Assembly: GCA_002104905.1 (NCBI GenBank)
Contig: MCFE01000121.1
Location: forward strand, 97,867-161,866
DNA length: 64,000 nucleotides
Direction: 5' to 3'
Source of the DNA: Basidiobolus meristosporus CBS 931.73
Taxonomy: Eukaryota; Basidiobolomycota; Basidiobolomycetes; Basidiobolales; Basidiobolaceae
The notes beneath the pieces were generated by a model, which saw only the letters and a list, made by a program, of their open reading frames with translations, made no database searches and was not told the origin of the DNA. This document shows, in pieces, positions 21,361 to 31,540 of this stretch. Position 1 is the first letter of the stretch. Every line of letters begins with the position of its first letter. Both the position numbers and the translations under genes were made by a program.

Positions 21361-22364
21361 CTTGTAATAGATAGGCGCAAGGAAAGGAAGGGACGGAGAG
21401 AGGAGGGGAGGGAAGATGAGAAGGGTAGGAGTCGGGGTGCTTACTAGGCTTCTATGCGAGGAGAGATGAGCTAAGCCAGCAGGATTAAATTAACAAGCCA
21501 CAATGGTCAATAGGCAGAAGACAGAAGAGGAATAAAGGCCGAGAGAATAGGGAGTGTGAGAGTAAAGAAGGGGGAGGGGCAACTCACGATGGTGCTACTA
21601 CCCAGTGGAGTGAAAAAACCACACAAATTAATAATGGTGGGGAGAAGTGAGGGGAGGCTGGAATGGAATCAACAGGTGAGGGTTAGGGTTAGGGTTAGTG
21701 TGGTTAGGTGGAATCAATGTGAAGGGAGGCTGGAACGGGAATGGGATGGGATCAGCAGGATGAATAAGGTTTGAGAGTAAATTGGCCCTCGCCGCCTGAC
21801 CCTGCGATGGATATGATGAAGGACGTTCAGGGCAGGGCAGGGCAGCGCAGGGCAGCGGAGTGGGCTGTTCAGTAAGAGAACCAGTGCAACCTCAGATAAC
21901 AAAGTGTGACATCATGATGATATCAAGGCTGAATGGTGTCTCCATAATATATGTAGGTAACCGAACGGTAGGTTGGCATACAATCATGTGGAAGCGGGCC
22001 ATATGCCAGCGTCTTGCCTCTTGAAGGCTTTGCCGTAACCAGCACTGTAACTAACTCGTTTTGGGGAGATGAGACTGGCACTTAGCAAATATGGCCCCGA
22101 GCCTTCGTTAAGGAGAGAACGGGGATTGGTTTGTGGGAGGGCATCCACATAAATTTTCCATGATGAAGGGGTTCCCAGGGAAAACCAATCGGATGAACTC
22201 GATAAATCGAAAAAAATGTTCGCCTTGTTGAAATCCCTGCAAATACCTTTTCCATCGTTTCTGATTTTTCGGATTCCTCAGCTATAAACGCTAGATATTA
22301 AATTCATCCGTAACAGCCATACCCACTCTTCAGTTGCGATTGAATGTTCAACAGTTAAACCCAA
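21361..22364. other. 1-kb intergenic region with G-rich and telomere-like repeats
   Basis: Divergent promoter region between ras (minus) and the gene at 22365 (plus). It holds GA-rich tracts (21380-21420), the TTAGGG-like run at 21676-21710 and a GGGCAGGGCAGGGCAG run at about 21830-21856. No coding sequence recognised. Confidence 0.45.
21676..21710 (+). repeat. Short interstitial telomere-like repeat (GGTTAG)n
   Basis: The run reads GGTGAGGGTTAGGGTTAG and continues GGTTAG, then TGTGGTTAG: three perfect TTAGGG-type units plus degenerate flanks. TTAGGG is the telomere repeat of most fungi. It is too short to say whether it is a healed break or a transcription-factor site. Confidence 0.6.
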
Positions 22365-23549
22365 ATGAATTCTCATGTGCAAACAACCTCCGCTGCTAAC
22401 GAGCTGGAATCGAGTAGCAGCTCTGCGGAGCCTACAGACAGTAGCCTCATTGACAACTTCATGTTCGGTTTGGCAAGCCCAGCCAGTACTTTGGCTCAAG
22501 TGCAGCAGCTGGCTGTTGCATCCGCCTCGAATAGTTTGAAACGCAAGCCTGATTTAACTCACAGCTTCCTAAACTCTCTGTCCACCAAGCAATCCCGCAA
22601 GGATACTGGTTCTCCCACCAGCCCCACCAGCTTCCGCTTCGTACCCCAAGAGGAATTTGTTCAAGTACGCCTACAAATATCTTTCCCAGCTGCAACGTCG
22701 CTTACGTTTCATTTTCGCGATTTAGCTCCCCATAGATCAGAAGCTCAATGCAATCTACGCCGCATTACGCGATATGAGCCAGACCAAAGTCGTAACCGTC
22801 CAAAGCACACAACCCTCTAACCCCTCGATTAACCTGGAATTCCACCCCAGAAAGGTAAGCTTTCCGGCTTAGTCGCAACTGGGGAGCCCGTTCTCACCTC
22901 GAACTTGTTTTGCAGAATGATTTCACCAAATGGATCAAGATATGGTTCTCTCGTTTAAAAACGCCAGTTTATCTGAAAAGCGAGGCGTCCATCAAGGTGT
23001 GTTGGATGCATATGTTTGTTGACTTGTAGTATACGCAGAGCAATGGTGCTCATATTTGCATCGCAACTGTAGAGGGAGATACTTCAATCGGGGATCTTTT
23101 CTGGTCAGGAACTAGCACCAACCAACAACACCCGCTTTCAGAAAGAGCTGGTCACCCACTTCCAGTTGAAACTGAACGAGAACCGCGGCAACGCTAGGAA
23201 GAAGGTCCTTGGCTTGAAAGAGTACAAGAAATATCTGAAATTGCACTACCAAGGCGCTTGCGGAGTTCATATTCTCCGATGTGCCCATTACCGAGGAGCA
23301 GCTGAGAAAAGCCGCGTTGATGGTAAGTTGGACTGGGACAGGATGTCATCGACCGTAACTAACACAGGCTATTAGCGTCAGATTGCCATCAAGCACGGGT
23401 ACATGACGGATCCAACCAAGGACGAGAATTTCTGGACCACTTTTCACGAAATCCACACTAGCATCTGCAGCTCCGACAAGGCCAGCGACATTTTTGAAAC
23501 GATATTAATTGAAGACCAAAGTCAGTTCAGTGGCCTGGACAAACCATAG
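22365..23549 (+). CDS. Unrecognised protein, five exons, with an apparent one-base frameshift
   Basis: I read exons 22365-22664, 22726-22854, 22916-22996, 23109-23322 and 23376-23549. All introns are GT-AG and phase 0. The first 100 residues are Ser-rich and disordered. The rest is a charged, probably helical domain (NDFTKWIKIWFSRLK, KEYKKYLKLHYQ, FIFSDVPITEEQLRKAALM, HGYMTDPTKDENFWTTFH). Exon 4 has 214 nt, one more than a multiple of three. The frame must drop one base in the GG at 23253-23254 to join HYQ to ALAEFIFSDVPI. It could be a recent pseudogene, an assembly error or a frameshifted gene. I do not recognise the family and see no signal peptide. Confidence 0.6.
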
Positions 23550-23794
23550 ACACTTCCAATAGACTTCACTGCCACACAAACCCATCGAGGCTTTTGCTGC
23601 TATTCTGTGTATAATCTGTAATATTTTAATGCGTGGCTCCGTTTGATTAAATCACTTTAACCATACGATGCAGTGTTGCTCGTGAAGCAGAATAGTTACC
23701 AAACGCAGTATATTGCTCCATGCAGTGCTACCTCATGGTGACCCCAACTGTTTATTCAAGATAAAAACATGTACAAATCTCTATGGTTGATATA

Positions 23795-24743
23795 TTAACG
23801 CCGGCGATAACTTTTCCTAATATTATTATCGTTGTTTTCATCAGCAAGTTCGGCTGATCGCTTTTTCTTCTTGACATCCTCTTCGTCGGGTGGGGGGAAG
23901 CTGAACACATACGTTCTGGGGTTCTTGCTGGTGATCTCCTCGTTGTCGCCCACGGAGAGGCCCTCTTTGAATCCCAGCGTGCGGCGATGCTCATAGCCCG
24001 GATATTTCTCCGGCAAGAAGGGGAAGCTGGTCTTTGTGATTAGGCGGCTTGATTTGGCCAGCTCCTTGAGATTCCATAGATCGTACGGCTTTCCTGTCTT
24101 TAGCGCCACATGAATTTCTCCATCGACTGGGTCTCCGCTTTGACGCGAAGTCAGGTATCCAACGGCGGAGGCAAAGAAATCGCGCATCAAAACCTGGTTG
24201 ACTCGGATGTTTCGATCCTGGTCCTTAATGCCCGCACCTAGAGTAACCGTCTTAGAAGCCAATCCAACATTCTCTCTAGAGATAAGCCATGGAAAGAGGC
24301 CACTTACCAGCGTGAGGGAAATTGAATACGATTCTTGTGAACCTCTTGCCTTTGATTTCCTTCAATTTATCCAACTTGGTCCCATCCACCTCGAACAGAA
24401 CAACCCCCCCTGCCTCCTTGAACTCTGCCATCAACTTTTCAGCATCGTCGTATTTGGTCTTCAAGACCTCCTCCGAATCCAAGCATGTCGCAATGATGCT
24501 GCTGCCAGTACCAAGAAGATTCCCAAGAGCACGGGCGAAGCTGAAATTTCCCTCACCAATCAGTAGGATAGTGTCCTCAATCGAGAACGGGAATGGCACA
24601 GCTTGTATGTTGACGCTTTTCTTGGGCTTCTCTTTTCTCTTGCTCTCCAGGTTCTCATGTTTGAGCAACTTGTCGGTCTGGGCCTTTTTGTCGATGAATC
24701 TGCCCAAGGCAGCCTTGAGTTTCTTTTTCGCCGGCTTAGGCAT
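23795..24743 (-). CDS. Bmt5-like 25S rRNA uridine methyltransferase (DUF2431)
   Basis: A Rossmann-type SAM-dependent methyltransferase of the family whose yeast member Bmt5 makes m3U in 25S rRNA in the nucleolus. There are two exons, 24743-24308 and 24237-23795, giving 292 residues. A basic N-terminal tail comes first (KPAKKKLKAALGR), then the SAM-binding motif ILLIGEGNFSFARAL, SSIIATCLDSEE, VDGTKL and the conserved NFPHAG at the splice junction. NQVLMRDFFASAVGYL, GEIHVALKTGKPYDLWN and GYEHRRTLGF follow; all are hallmarks of DUF2431. The C-terminus is basic (KKKKRS...KSYRRR), consistent with nucleolar targeting. It is convergent with the preceding plus-strand gene, with a 245-bp gap. Confidence 0.9.
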
Positions 24744-25040
24744 ACGTGAAATTGAGAAGACTGTGTGTGGCCAAGGAATCTGGATGTGTTTTCAATTTCC
24801 AATTTTTTCTTTTTCGAGGATTTTTTTCAGGATTCAGAATCGATGTTGCCTTCATGTTGATTGATTTGCCATATGAATTACCCAAGTTTATTGTTGGCCG
24901 ATTCATTTAGCGTGTCAACATTGTTACTGCCCGATGGATCCATTTACCATGTCAACACTGCTACTGCCAGATGGATAAGAAAAGGAAAGATCTGTGTGAC
25001 TGTCAACGTCACAAAATACATAGCCCTTCAGCCTACCTTT

Positions 25041-25460
25041 CTACAAGCCCGTCTCAAGTCCATCATCCCATTGACCTTCCTCACTCCCACCGTTATCCTG
25101 ATCCTCATCGTGATCGCACTCTCCATCATCAGAGCTGTCATCAGCATCTGAGCCGCTGTCGCCCTCGCTATCTTCGCCATCATCCTCACTATCCGCATCA
25201 TCTTCACTGTCCTCACTACCCGCATCATCTTCACTGTCCTGACTATCCTCACTATCATCCTCACTATCCTTACCACCATCTTCACTATGGTTGTGATAGC
25301 CATCATCCTCACATCCTCCAAGGTCACATTCATGCCTTGCCAACCCAGTGGATATCTTGGACACGCTCAAGTCAACTGATCGGTCTGAATAGGGAAGCGC
25401 ATGATTGACGGAAAGTAAGCTTAATAAGCCCAACGCCAGTGGAAGTTTCGAATGCATCAC
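25041..25460 (-). CDS. Small secreted acidic Asp/Ser/Glu-rich protein
   Basis: 139 residues, intronless. A signal peptide (LPLALGLLSLLSVNHA) is followed by a short region with two Cys, then a long SEDD/DSED repeat (about 60-120). It ends with WDDGLETGL and a stop. The Ser-rich gene at 12208-13704 has the same order: signal peptide, Cys, acidic Ser/Asp block, then WDNGYKEGL. There the motif is followed by more protein, while here a TAG follows at once. In the next frame the DNA still reads LRRACRKVG, similar to LRASRKK, so this may be a truncated paralogue. Function unknown; the acidic repeat could bind calcium. Confidence 0.65.
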   Translation of the reverse strand: MMHSKLPLALGLLSLLSVNHALPYSDRSVDLSVSKISTGLARHECDLGGCEDDGYHNHSEDGGKDSEDDSEDSQDSEDDAGSEDSEDDADSEDDGEDSEGDSGSDADDSSDDGECDHDEDQDNGGSEEGQWDDGLETGL

Positions 25461-26160
25461 TGCAGGCGGTGGACGAAAAAAGGCAAGCGTGGGCTATAAA
25501 TAAAGCATATCTGCACTCCAAACGATGTTACAGATCGGGTTAATTGGGGGGGGGGGTTAGTTAAGACAGAGTGATTAAGTGGTGGCACATGCGACTAACA
25601 TTGACTCAATATGAGATTCCAAGATAATGCGCAGCTTCGGATTCATTGGCGACACAAATATTGGGCGAGGTATTAAGCACTATCGCGACTCCATCTGCCT
25701 GCAGTTTGTTGGTACCCAAGCTCGACCCAAGCAGACCGTGATCTAGATGGGTGTTTACATTGGAGTGAAACCAAGCGATAGCAACTGAAACATCGACCTT
25801 AACGAGTAGCAAGCGAAATTCGTATGTGAAGATCGTTGAGCCAAGCAGGATTGTGGAGGAAGGGGAACGAAAATTTTTCGTATCTGTTCGAGATAAGGGT
25901 TTGTTACATTACAATCGAATGTGCAGCGAATTTTCCTAAACGATGGATTATTTACTCACTTATTTGCTCACTGCTTCCCTATTATCTGACTCACAGCCAA
26001 TCGGGGATGCGATGGGAGCGAGCATGTCGGCTAAAACTGATGAATAATAAATGAATCGCCTGGTATTATATGGTTTCTACTCCGTTGCTCTCCTCTTAGC
26101 ATGTGGGGCGAGGGAGAGGGAGAGGGCGAGTGAGAGGGCTCAGGAGATGCTCCGTCCACC
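25461..26160. other. Divergent promoter region with G11 run
   Basis: Lies between the acidic secreted gene (minus) and the kinase gene (plus). A run of eleven G is at 25546-25556 and an ATAAATAAA stretch at 25496-25504 could be the minus gene's TATA region. A GAG-rich tract is at 26108-26140. No gene recognised. Confidence 0.4.
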
Positions 26161-26168
26161 TATATAAA
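26161..26168 (+). promoter_or_regulatory. TATA box TATATAAA of kinase-like gene
   Basis: TATATAAA overlaps the first in-frame ATG (26168). This makes that ATG an unlikely start and points to the ATGATGATG cluster at 26261. Confidence 0.6.
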
Positions 26169-26260
26169 TGGCCGATCCCACGAGTTCTGTATTTGGTTAT
26201 TTTATTGACTTTCTCGCGAAACACCAAACGACCATTGACAACCACCACTCTTCCACTCCT

Positions 26261-27512
26261 ATGATGATGTGTGATTCAATTACGAAAAAGGACTCCATCG
26301 CTATCACGCCAACCAAACTGTCCTGTGAGTGTGAGCACCTGGAACCATTATCTACCGTCAACGACAAGTACCTCGTCGACAGATCCTCTCGCAAGGACTC
26401 GGTATGTGCTTGATAGAACCCCGCCTCATCCCCCTCTCTTCCCCATTCCTCTCCACGCTCCCCTTCCCTCGGATGTTCTGGGTGTTGTCGATCCGTATAT
26501 AACCTTTGTTTGTTTTCTTGAACCATCTCAGAGTGAGCTCTCGATCATTGAATTCGGTATTCGACTGTCCGATCTTGCCCCGATCGTATTCAAGACCATC
26601 CCAGAAAGGGAGCTGGCTGAGCGCGAGGTCTCTGTGATCAACGCGACTGGCTACCATCCAAACATCCTTCAGCTGGAGGAGAAGCTCATGGATGATGAAG
26701 GCAGGACTGTCCTGGTCATGCCTCTGCTGAAAAAGATCGACATGCTCAACAAGGACCTCAGCGGAGTAGCGGTCATGATTCGAGACCTGATGAAGGTAGG
26801 CGCTTGTATGGTTCGGTGACAACGCGACGAGGTTGGCTCACCATGGGTCTCTTTCAGGCATTGGCCCATCTGCACTCGAAGGGGATTGCCCACTTGGACA
26901 TTAATCCCAACAATATCATGTGCAACGACGACAACCACCTGGTGCTGATTGACTTTGGGCTGTCGAAGCATTGCTCAGAGGAGCCTATTTCGCCATGCGG
27001 TACTCCAGGTAGCCTGCAATTGCATTGAGCACTGGGGTTCGAGATTTAACCCAATACTGTTGGATCTAGGTTACATTGCGCCTGAGGTATACACCGGCAA
27101 TGCTGTTGGGACTTGTGTAGACATATACAGCGCTGGAATCATCCTTGGCTCTCTGTTGGAGCCTTATGTCCCAGACTGCTACCTCAATTACCTTGGGTGT
27201 CGTTGCGAAATGGATACCCACTCACTCTCCACACTGATCAATTCGCTAGAGGCGTTTGATCAGGAGCGGTGCTACAATATCCGGCCAGCCATTGTCTACG
27301 AAGCAGTCAATCTACTGCAAAGAATGCTGAATCCAAATCCAAATCTACGGATCTCGGCGGCAGACGCACTCAATCACCCGTTCCTTACCGCATCCCCAGC
27401 TGATTTCCAAGGCACTGATATCAACACCTACACCTCAACCCTGCAATTGATTAGATATCACCGATCCCTCTCGGCGTCACCCGCCAGCTCCTACGAATAC
27501 GAATACTACTAA
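26261..27512 (+). CDS. Small protein kinase with unusual N-lobe
   Basis: Exons 26261-26401, 26532-26795, 26858-27008 and 27070-27512 give 332 residues from MMMCDSITKK. The kinase fold runs from about residue 50: a Lys in IVFKTIPE (about 68), an acidic residue in the following helix (ELAEREVSVI), the catalytic loop GIAHLDINPNNIM (Asp about 149, HLD in place of HRD), IDFGLSK (DFG intact), GTPGYIAPEV, DIYSAGIILGSLL and a C-terminal LRISAADALNHPFL. There is no GxGxxG loop: the strand before the Lys reads EFGIRLSDLAPIVFK. The catalytic residues suggest activity, but the glycine loop is lost or diverged. Closest in feel to Cdc7-like or Ser/Thr kinases; the subfamily is uncertain. Confidence 0.8.
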
Positions 27513-27820
27513 GCAGCCCCCAAACCCTTTCTACCATAGCTTGTACCTACTAATCGCGGCTGAATCTGTATATTGACCACTACACCAACTACTACTTCAT
27601 TTGTATATAAACTATTCTGATTAGAGCACGAGGCCGAGGTGATCGAAAATATAGATGTTTAAATGGTGAAATGCACGTTGAATACGGAGCCAGAATTGCT
27701 CGAGATTGCTTATTCGTTAAATTAAAATTTGCTCGCGGGTGTTTCTGTATTACGTGGATATATTTGTTTCCCGAATTGTATACATATAGGTGTCGATTTC
27801 GCAGCGTCAACTGGTGTACC
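27513..27820. other. Intergenic, kinase 3' flank and Glc8 promoter
   Basis: No gene recognised. The segment is AT-rich, with no clear TATA box near 27821. Confidence 0.4.
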
Positions 27821-28502
27821 ATGGATTCGAGCACTTCCGCAAAGCCCAAGCCCAGAGGAATCTTGAAGAACCCCCTCAATCCGGAGGGCAGCTCCGAACG
27901 ACCCCACAAGTAAGCAGTCGACTCCCTTTACTTCAAAGCCCTCCGTGCCAGCACCACGTCCACTTTTCTAAACCCGTGTCCACAGATTGAAATGGGACGA
28001 GGACAACCTGCTGCTCACTGAAGCACAAAAAGACTCCACCATGAAAATCGACGAGCCCAAAACCCCCTACGTCCGCTACGATCATGAAAACGACATCGTC
28101 TTGTCCGACCTGGACAGTAAGTTTCCCTACGGTGGGGTCCCTGTTACTGCGAAATCTCTTGTTTGCTCAAGCAATTCTACCTACAGGCATACCTGACATG
28201 AGCCTGAGTGGCTCTGCCACCATACCGCCGCTGGATATTGAATCTCCCTCCAGAGGAGCCCATGTTGTCGAAGAGAACGATTGGTCGGAGGACGAAGAGG
28301 AAGAGCTGGATGAAGAAGGTACGCACGGATGATTGGCCTTGTCGCCCACCATCCCACTGACATGTTGGATTTAGCCAAAGAGAAGCATGAGCGCTTCTTG
28401 AAGATGAGGGCGCAGCACTACCACATGGGGGATGCGCTAAAGCACCCGGTAGACGTGGACGACGACGAATCGCCAGACATGGAGATGGACGAGGATCATT
28501 AG
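27821..28502 (+). CDS. Protein phosphatase 1 inhibitor-2 / Glc8 homologue
   Basis: A regulator of PP1 (Glc7). Exons 27821-27909, 27986-28116, 28187-28318 and 28375-28502 give 159 residues. Family motifs in order: RGILKN (PP1-docking KGILK-type, residues 11-16), [21 protein letters not shown] (the Thr phosphorylated by GSK3 in animal inhibitor-2 lies in this block), an acidic [13 protein letters not shown] segment, and [13 protein letters not shown], which corresponds to the R-x-x-HYNE-type helix that covers the PP1 active site (here HYHM). Intrinsically disordered, normal length for fungi. Confidence 0.9.
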
Positions 28503-29073
28503 AGAGCAGTCGTCTGTGGCCTATCTTCGTTTACTATAGCACCGGCTCGTAGAAAACCCCCCAATGAAATGCCAATGAGATCTCGCTAGAAAGATTGACT
28601 GTATATGACTATTCAGAAAGAGGATCATTATCGTCAATGAATAAAGAGGATCGTTGATCAGTGTACATCCAATGGCCACCCCCGAACCCTACGTTTGATA
28701 GCAAGATTAGATCGGAAATAAACGCGCACCAATCTGGAGATCCAAGGGAGTGACAAAGCAGTGCGTCGTAAATTGTGGATCACGGTCAGACAATCACTAC
28801 TGACATAGCGGATCCGACAATATCAACGAAGCAATGTTGCTGCATGTTTCGAAATGTCCTCACGCTGAAATAGCCAATTCAATAAGTGCGGGTTTCCAAG
28901 CTAGAAACACCCAAGTAACAGATGAGCCTCACCGATCCCGTCCGGGTATAAATCGTCCGCCCTCGTCACTTTCCAGCTCACTGGTCCACCAGTGTTTCTA
29001 TCCATTGGGCATTGCGTTGTTTGTGAAATCCCTCTTCTGAACCCGATCCAGCGTGCATATTTCCTCACAGACA
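28503..29073. other. Intergenic region with promoter of CCCH gene
   Basis: No gene recognised. TATAAAT at 28947-28953 precedes the CCCH gene by about 120 bp. Confidence 0.45.
28947..28953 (+). promoter_or_regulatory. TATA box of the CCCH zinc-finger gene
   Basis: TATAAAT in the context GGGTATAAATCG, 121 bp before the chosen ATG. Confidence 0.5.
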
Positions 29074-29865
29074 ATGCTCTTCCAAAACATGTTCGATTCC
29101 TCGGTCCTAGCCTCGACGGAGCGCTGTGAGAACCACTACTCCCTCTTCAGCTCGACCCCTAGAGACCTTTGGAGCGACCAGCCACGCGCCCCTTCTCGGC
29201 AAAGTTCATTTTCTTCCAACTCGACCGACTCACCGCCAATGAGTCATCGTGCTCTGTCGAGGGAGAATTCCTGCACTTTCTCAATGCCCGAGTTCGGCCC
29301 CCATGTCCCCAGCGCCCCCTCTAGCACCGCCAATGTCAAGAACCTACTTCTGTACAAGACCGAGCTCTGCCGTTCGTACGAGGAGTCGGGGACCTGTCGC
29401 TACAGCGAGAAGTGCCAGTTCGCGCATGGGGTGGCTCAGCTTCGCGACGTCCCCCGACACCCGAAATACAAGACGCAGATCTGCCGCACGTACTGGGAGC
29501 AGGGTAGCTGTCCATATGGCAAACGCTGCTGCTTTATTCACACCGCGGTTGAGTCGTCAACAGCCCAATGGAACATACAACACAAGTCAGCCAGGCCCAG
29601 CCCCTCAATGATGCCGATCCAGAAGCCCGCCGACAGCAGAGAGCATCTTCACGCGAGAGCAGCATTCGTGGATGGGATGGACCTGCATTCGATCAAGCCC
29701 ACTCGCAACATAATACTAGATGGCTCGTATTCCCCCGCCTCTCCCCAAGCCAAACCGCGAGTCAACAGCGTTCGGGACAACGTACGCGAGGACCTTGCCG
29801 GGTTCTTCTGGGCCTCCAGCATCGGCAAGCAAGGACGCCTCCAGGTTTTCCAGAATTTCAGTTGA
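29074..29865 (+). CDS. TIS11/tristetraprolin-type tandem CCCH zinc-finger protein
   Basis: Binds AU-rich elements in mRNA 3' UTRs and promotes deadenylation or decay in the cytoplasm. I use the ATG of [10 protein letters not shown] (29074); the frame extends upstream only to a GTG. 263 residues, no intron seen. The N-terminal 95 residues are Ser/Pro-rich. Two fingers follow with the exact C-x8-C-x5-C-x3-H spacing: [20 protein letters not shown] and [20 protein letters not shown]. Each is led by YKTEL/YKTQI, and they are separated by 18 residues as in TIS11 proteins. The C-terminus is low complexity. After the fingers another frame (29568-29927) is also open, so the C-terminal frame is less certain than the fingers. 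Confidence 0.88.
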   Translation: MLFQNMFDSSVLASTERCENHYSLFSSTPRDLWSDQPRAPSRQSSFSSNSTDSPPMSHRALSRENSCTFSMPEFGPHVPSAPSSTANVKNLLLYKTELCRSYEESGTCRYSEKCQFAHGVAQLRDVPRHPKYKTQICRTYWEQGSCPYGKRCCFIHTAVESSTAQWNIQHKSARPSPSMMPIQKPADSREHLHARAAFVDGMDLHSIKPTRNIILDGSYSPASPQAKPRVNSVRDNVREDLAGFFWASSIGKQGRLQVFQNFS

Positions 29866-30178
29866 GCGCTGTTCCCCCTCCCAACTTCTTTAAAGACATA
29901 GAGGCGCCTTCCCAAGAGTCAATGTAATAATATTTTAACAGGTTTTAATTAAATTGAACATAGCTGGAAATGGATAGATAGCTATACGCTGCATTTAGCT
30001 CAACCATTGGCTTTGACATCTGATTATGCTTACATCAAACCTTAATTAATTCCAATATGGCAAAGGATTTCTTGGAAGACTGGCCACACCCAATGAATTG
30101 ATCATCTTTCTCGCGAGCGGCCCTGATAAAAAGCCATACTCCACCTTCCCTCCCTTCAACCATCAACCATCATCCATC
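29866..30178. other. Intergenic, promoter of DUF7707-like gene
   Basis: An AT-rich 3' flank, then GATAAAAAG at 30125-30133 about 50 bp before the next ATG. No gene recognised. Confidence 0.4.
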
Positions 30179-30751
30179 ATGAAACTCCTCTCCTTCCTCC
30201 CGATTGCCAGCTTGTGTTCCATCTCGGTTATGGCCGAATGGTCGATCCTTGACCTTCCCGAGGCCACCCGGGAGAGCATTTGCACCAGACAGACTGCCTA
30301 CTGCTCCAACAACTGTGGTGGCCCAACCGAGGCCCCCAAAAACTTCTGCAACGTCAAAACGATGGGCTGGGGATGCGGCTGTTTGTCCAAGGTCCCCGAC
30401 TTCCGCGAGTACAACTGGCCCATTGTTGCCGAGGAGTGTAAAGCCAAGCGTACCAATTGCCAGGACAAGTGCAATTCCGCGCCTGACGCATCCCGCAATC
30501 AATGTTATTCCGACTGCTCCACAAACTTCCAATGCGAAACCGAGAAGGCCCCTCCCTCATATCTAGAGGTTCCCGATGTAGAGGCTACCCCCCTCTACAC
30601 TGCCTCTTACACCACAACCCCCACCGCAACTGCCTCGGGTGGTGAGGCAACATCTACCCCCGCTGACGGCACATCCGATGCCATTAGCAATGCTGCTCGC
30701 ATGGGAGGAATAGCAGCAGCGGCCATACTCGCCTGCGCACTAACCATCTAA
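30179..30751 (+). CDS. Secreted Cys-rich GPI-anchored protein (DUF7707-like)
   Basis: 190 residues from the ATG of MKLLSFLPIA. Signal peptide 1-20 (FLPIASLCSISVMA). The mature N-terminal domain carries about 12 Cys: ESICTRQTAYCSNNCGG, NFCNVKTMGWGCGC, AEECKAKRTNCQDKCN and NQCYSDCSTNFQCE. This pattern is typical of the small fungal surface family annotated DUF7707. A Thr/Ala/Pro-rich linker follows, then a hydrophobic tail (MGGIAAAAILACALTI) with a small-residue omega site (SNAA), so a GPI anchor is likely. Family assignment is from memory of the pattern; the exact function is unknown. Confidence 0.8.
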   Translation: MKLLSFLPIASLCSISVMAEWSILDLPEATRESICTRQTAYCSNNCGGPTEAPKNFCNVKTMGWGCGCLSKVPDFREYNWPIVAEECKAKRTNCQDKCNSAPDASRNQCYSDCSTNFQCETEKAPPSYLEVPDVEATPLYTASYTTTPTATASGGEATSTPADGTSDAISNAARMGGIAAAAILACALTI

Positions 30752-30858
30752 CCTTGTCTATACCAAACTCACCGTTCATGCAAGCCATTTCCACGAGCCA
30801 TTAATATCCCGTATTTAATGAATAAAAGCAAAATTTTCGTCCTTCCACGTTGTCTGGT

Positions 30859-31282
30859 TTATTGATTGTTCTCCTGGGCCTTAAGTCTCTCCAGGCGTTC
30901 TTTGTTGCGTTTCAACAAAATGCGATAAACGTTCTTTCGCTCTATCTCGGTCATTTCCTTCCAGTTGTCGATGCGGCTGATGCTGCCATCTTCGTTCACA
31001 ACTAGGGGTGGTCTGGTTAATTTGATGGGAACGCACATGGAGTAAGCAGAACTACTTACCGACTGGGCCGAGCTCATCAAGTCTAAAAGTGGTGCCTCCT
31101 TCGACTGGGTTGTTGGGATCAGGTGCAGGCAAACCCAAGGTTGGCTTCTCAGAATGCTCGTCCATGTTTTGATCTACAGGTTTGTTGAGTGGTCGTTGGG
31201 TAGTAGAGAAAGGGACTCTACGGAACAGATTCAATGGGGTGGGTTTGCGTACTGGGAGTAAATGGGTGACCCGTTTTATCAT
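30859..31282 (-). CDS. Small conserved, probably mitochondrial protein
   Basis: Two exons, 31282-31060 and 31001-30859, 121 residues. The N-terminal 40 residues are basic and Ser/Thr-rich (MIKRVTHLLPVRKPTPLNLFRR), like a mitochondrial presequence. The C-terminal half carries a motif I associate with small conserved fungal proteins: ELGPVVVNEDGSISRIDNW, then KEMTEIERKNVYRILLKRN. The splice restores GPVVVNEDG exactly. I cannot name the family with certainty. It is convergent with the DUF7707-like gene (about 107 bp apart), with its start near 31282. Confidence 0.75.
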
Positions 31283-31540
31283 GACTTTCTTCTAGCTGAG
31301 CGTACCTACCTTCTCGAAAAACAGAAAAGATTAACAAGAAATTTCTAGAATATCCTGCGATCCTGGCCGTGACTAAATATTCTGGCCAGATTTCACACAG
31401 CCATTTGCTTTGTGGATTACACTGATCCTCAATTGACATGGGATCTACAGTGCATAATTGACAACGTTCGAGTAAAATGGCTCACAACAGAGTTACTACC
31501 AATTGTATGGTTTATTGGCTTACATCTACATTTCCTACTT

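Noticed and set aside
24971-25408. 145-codon His/Pro-rich plus ORF
   Set aside because: Antisense shadow of the Asp/Ser repeat gene on minus.
29053-29073. Upstream extension of the CCCH gene ORF
   Set aside because: It would need a GTG start; the first ATG in frame is 29074.
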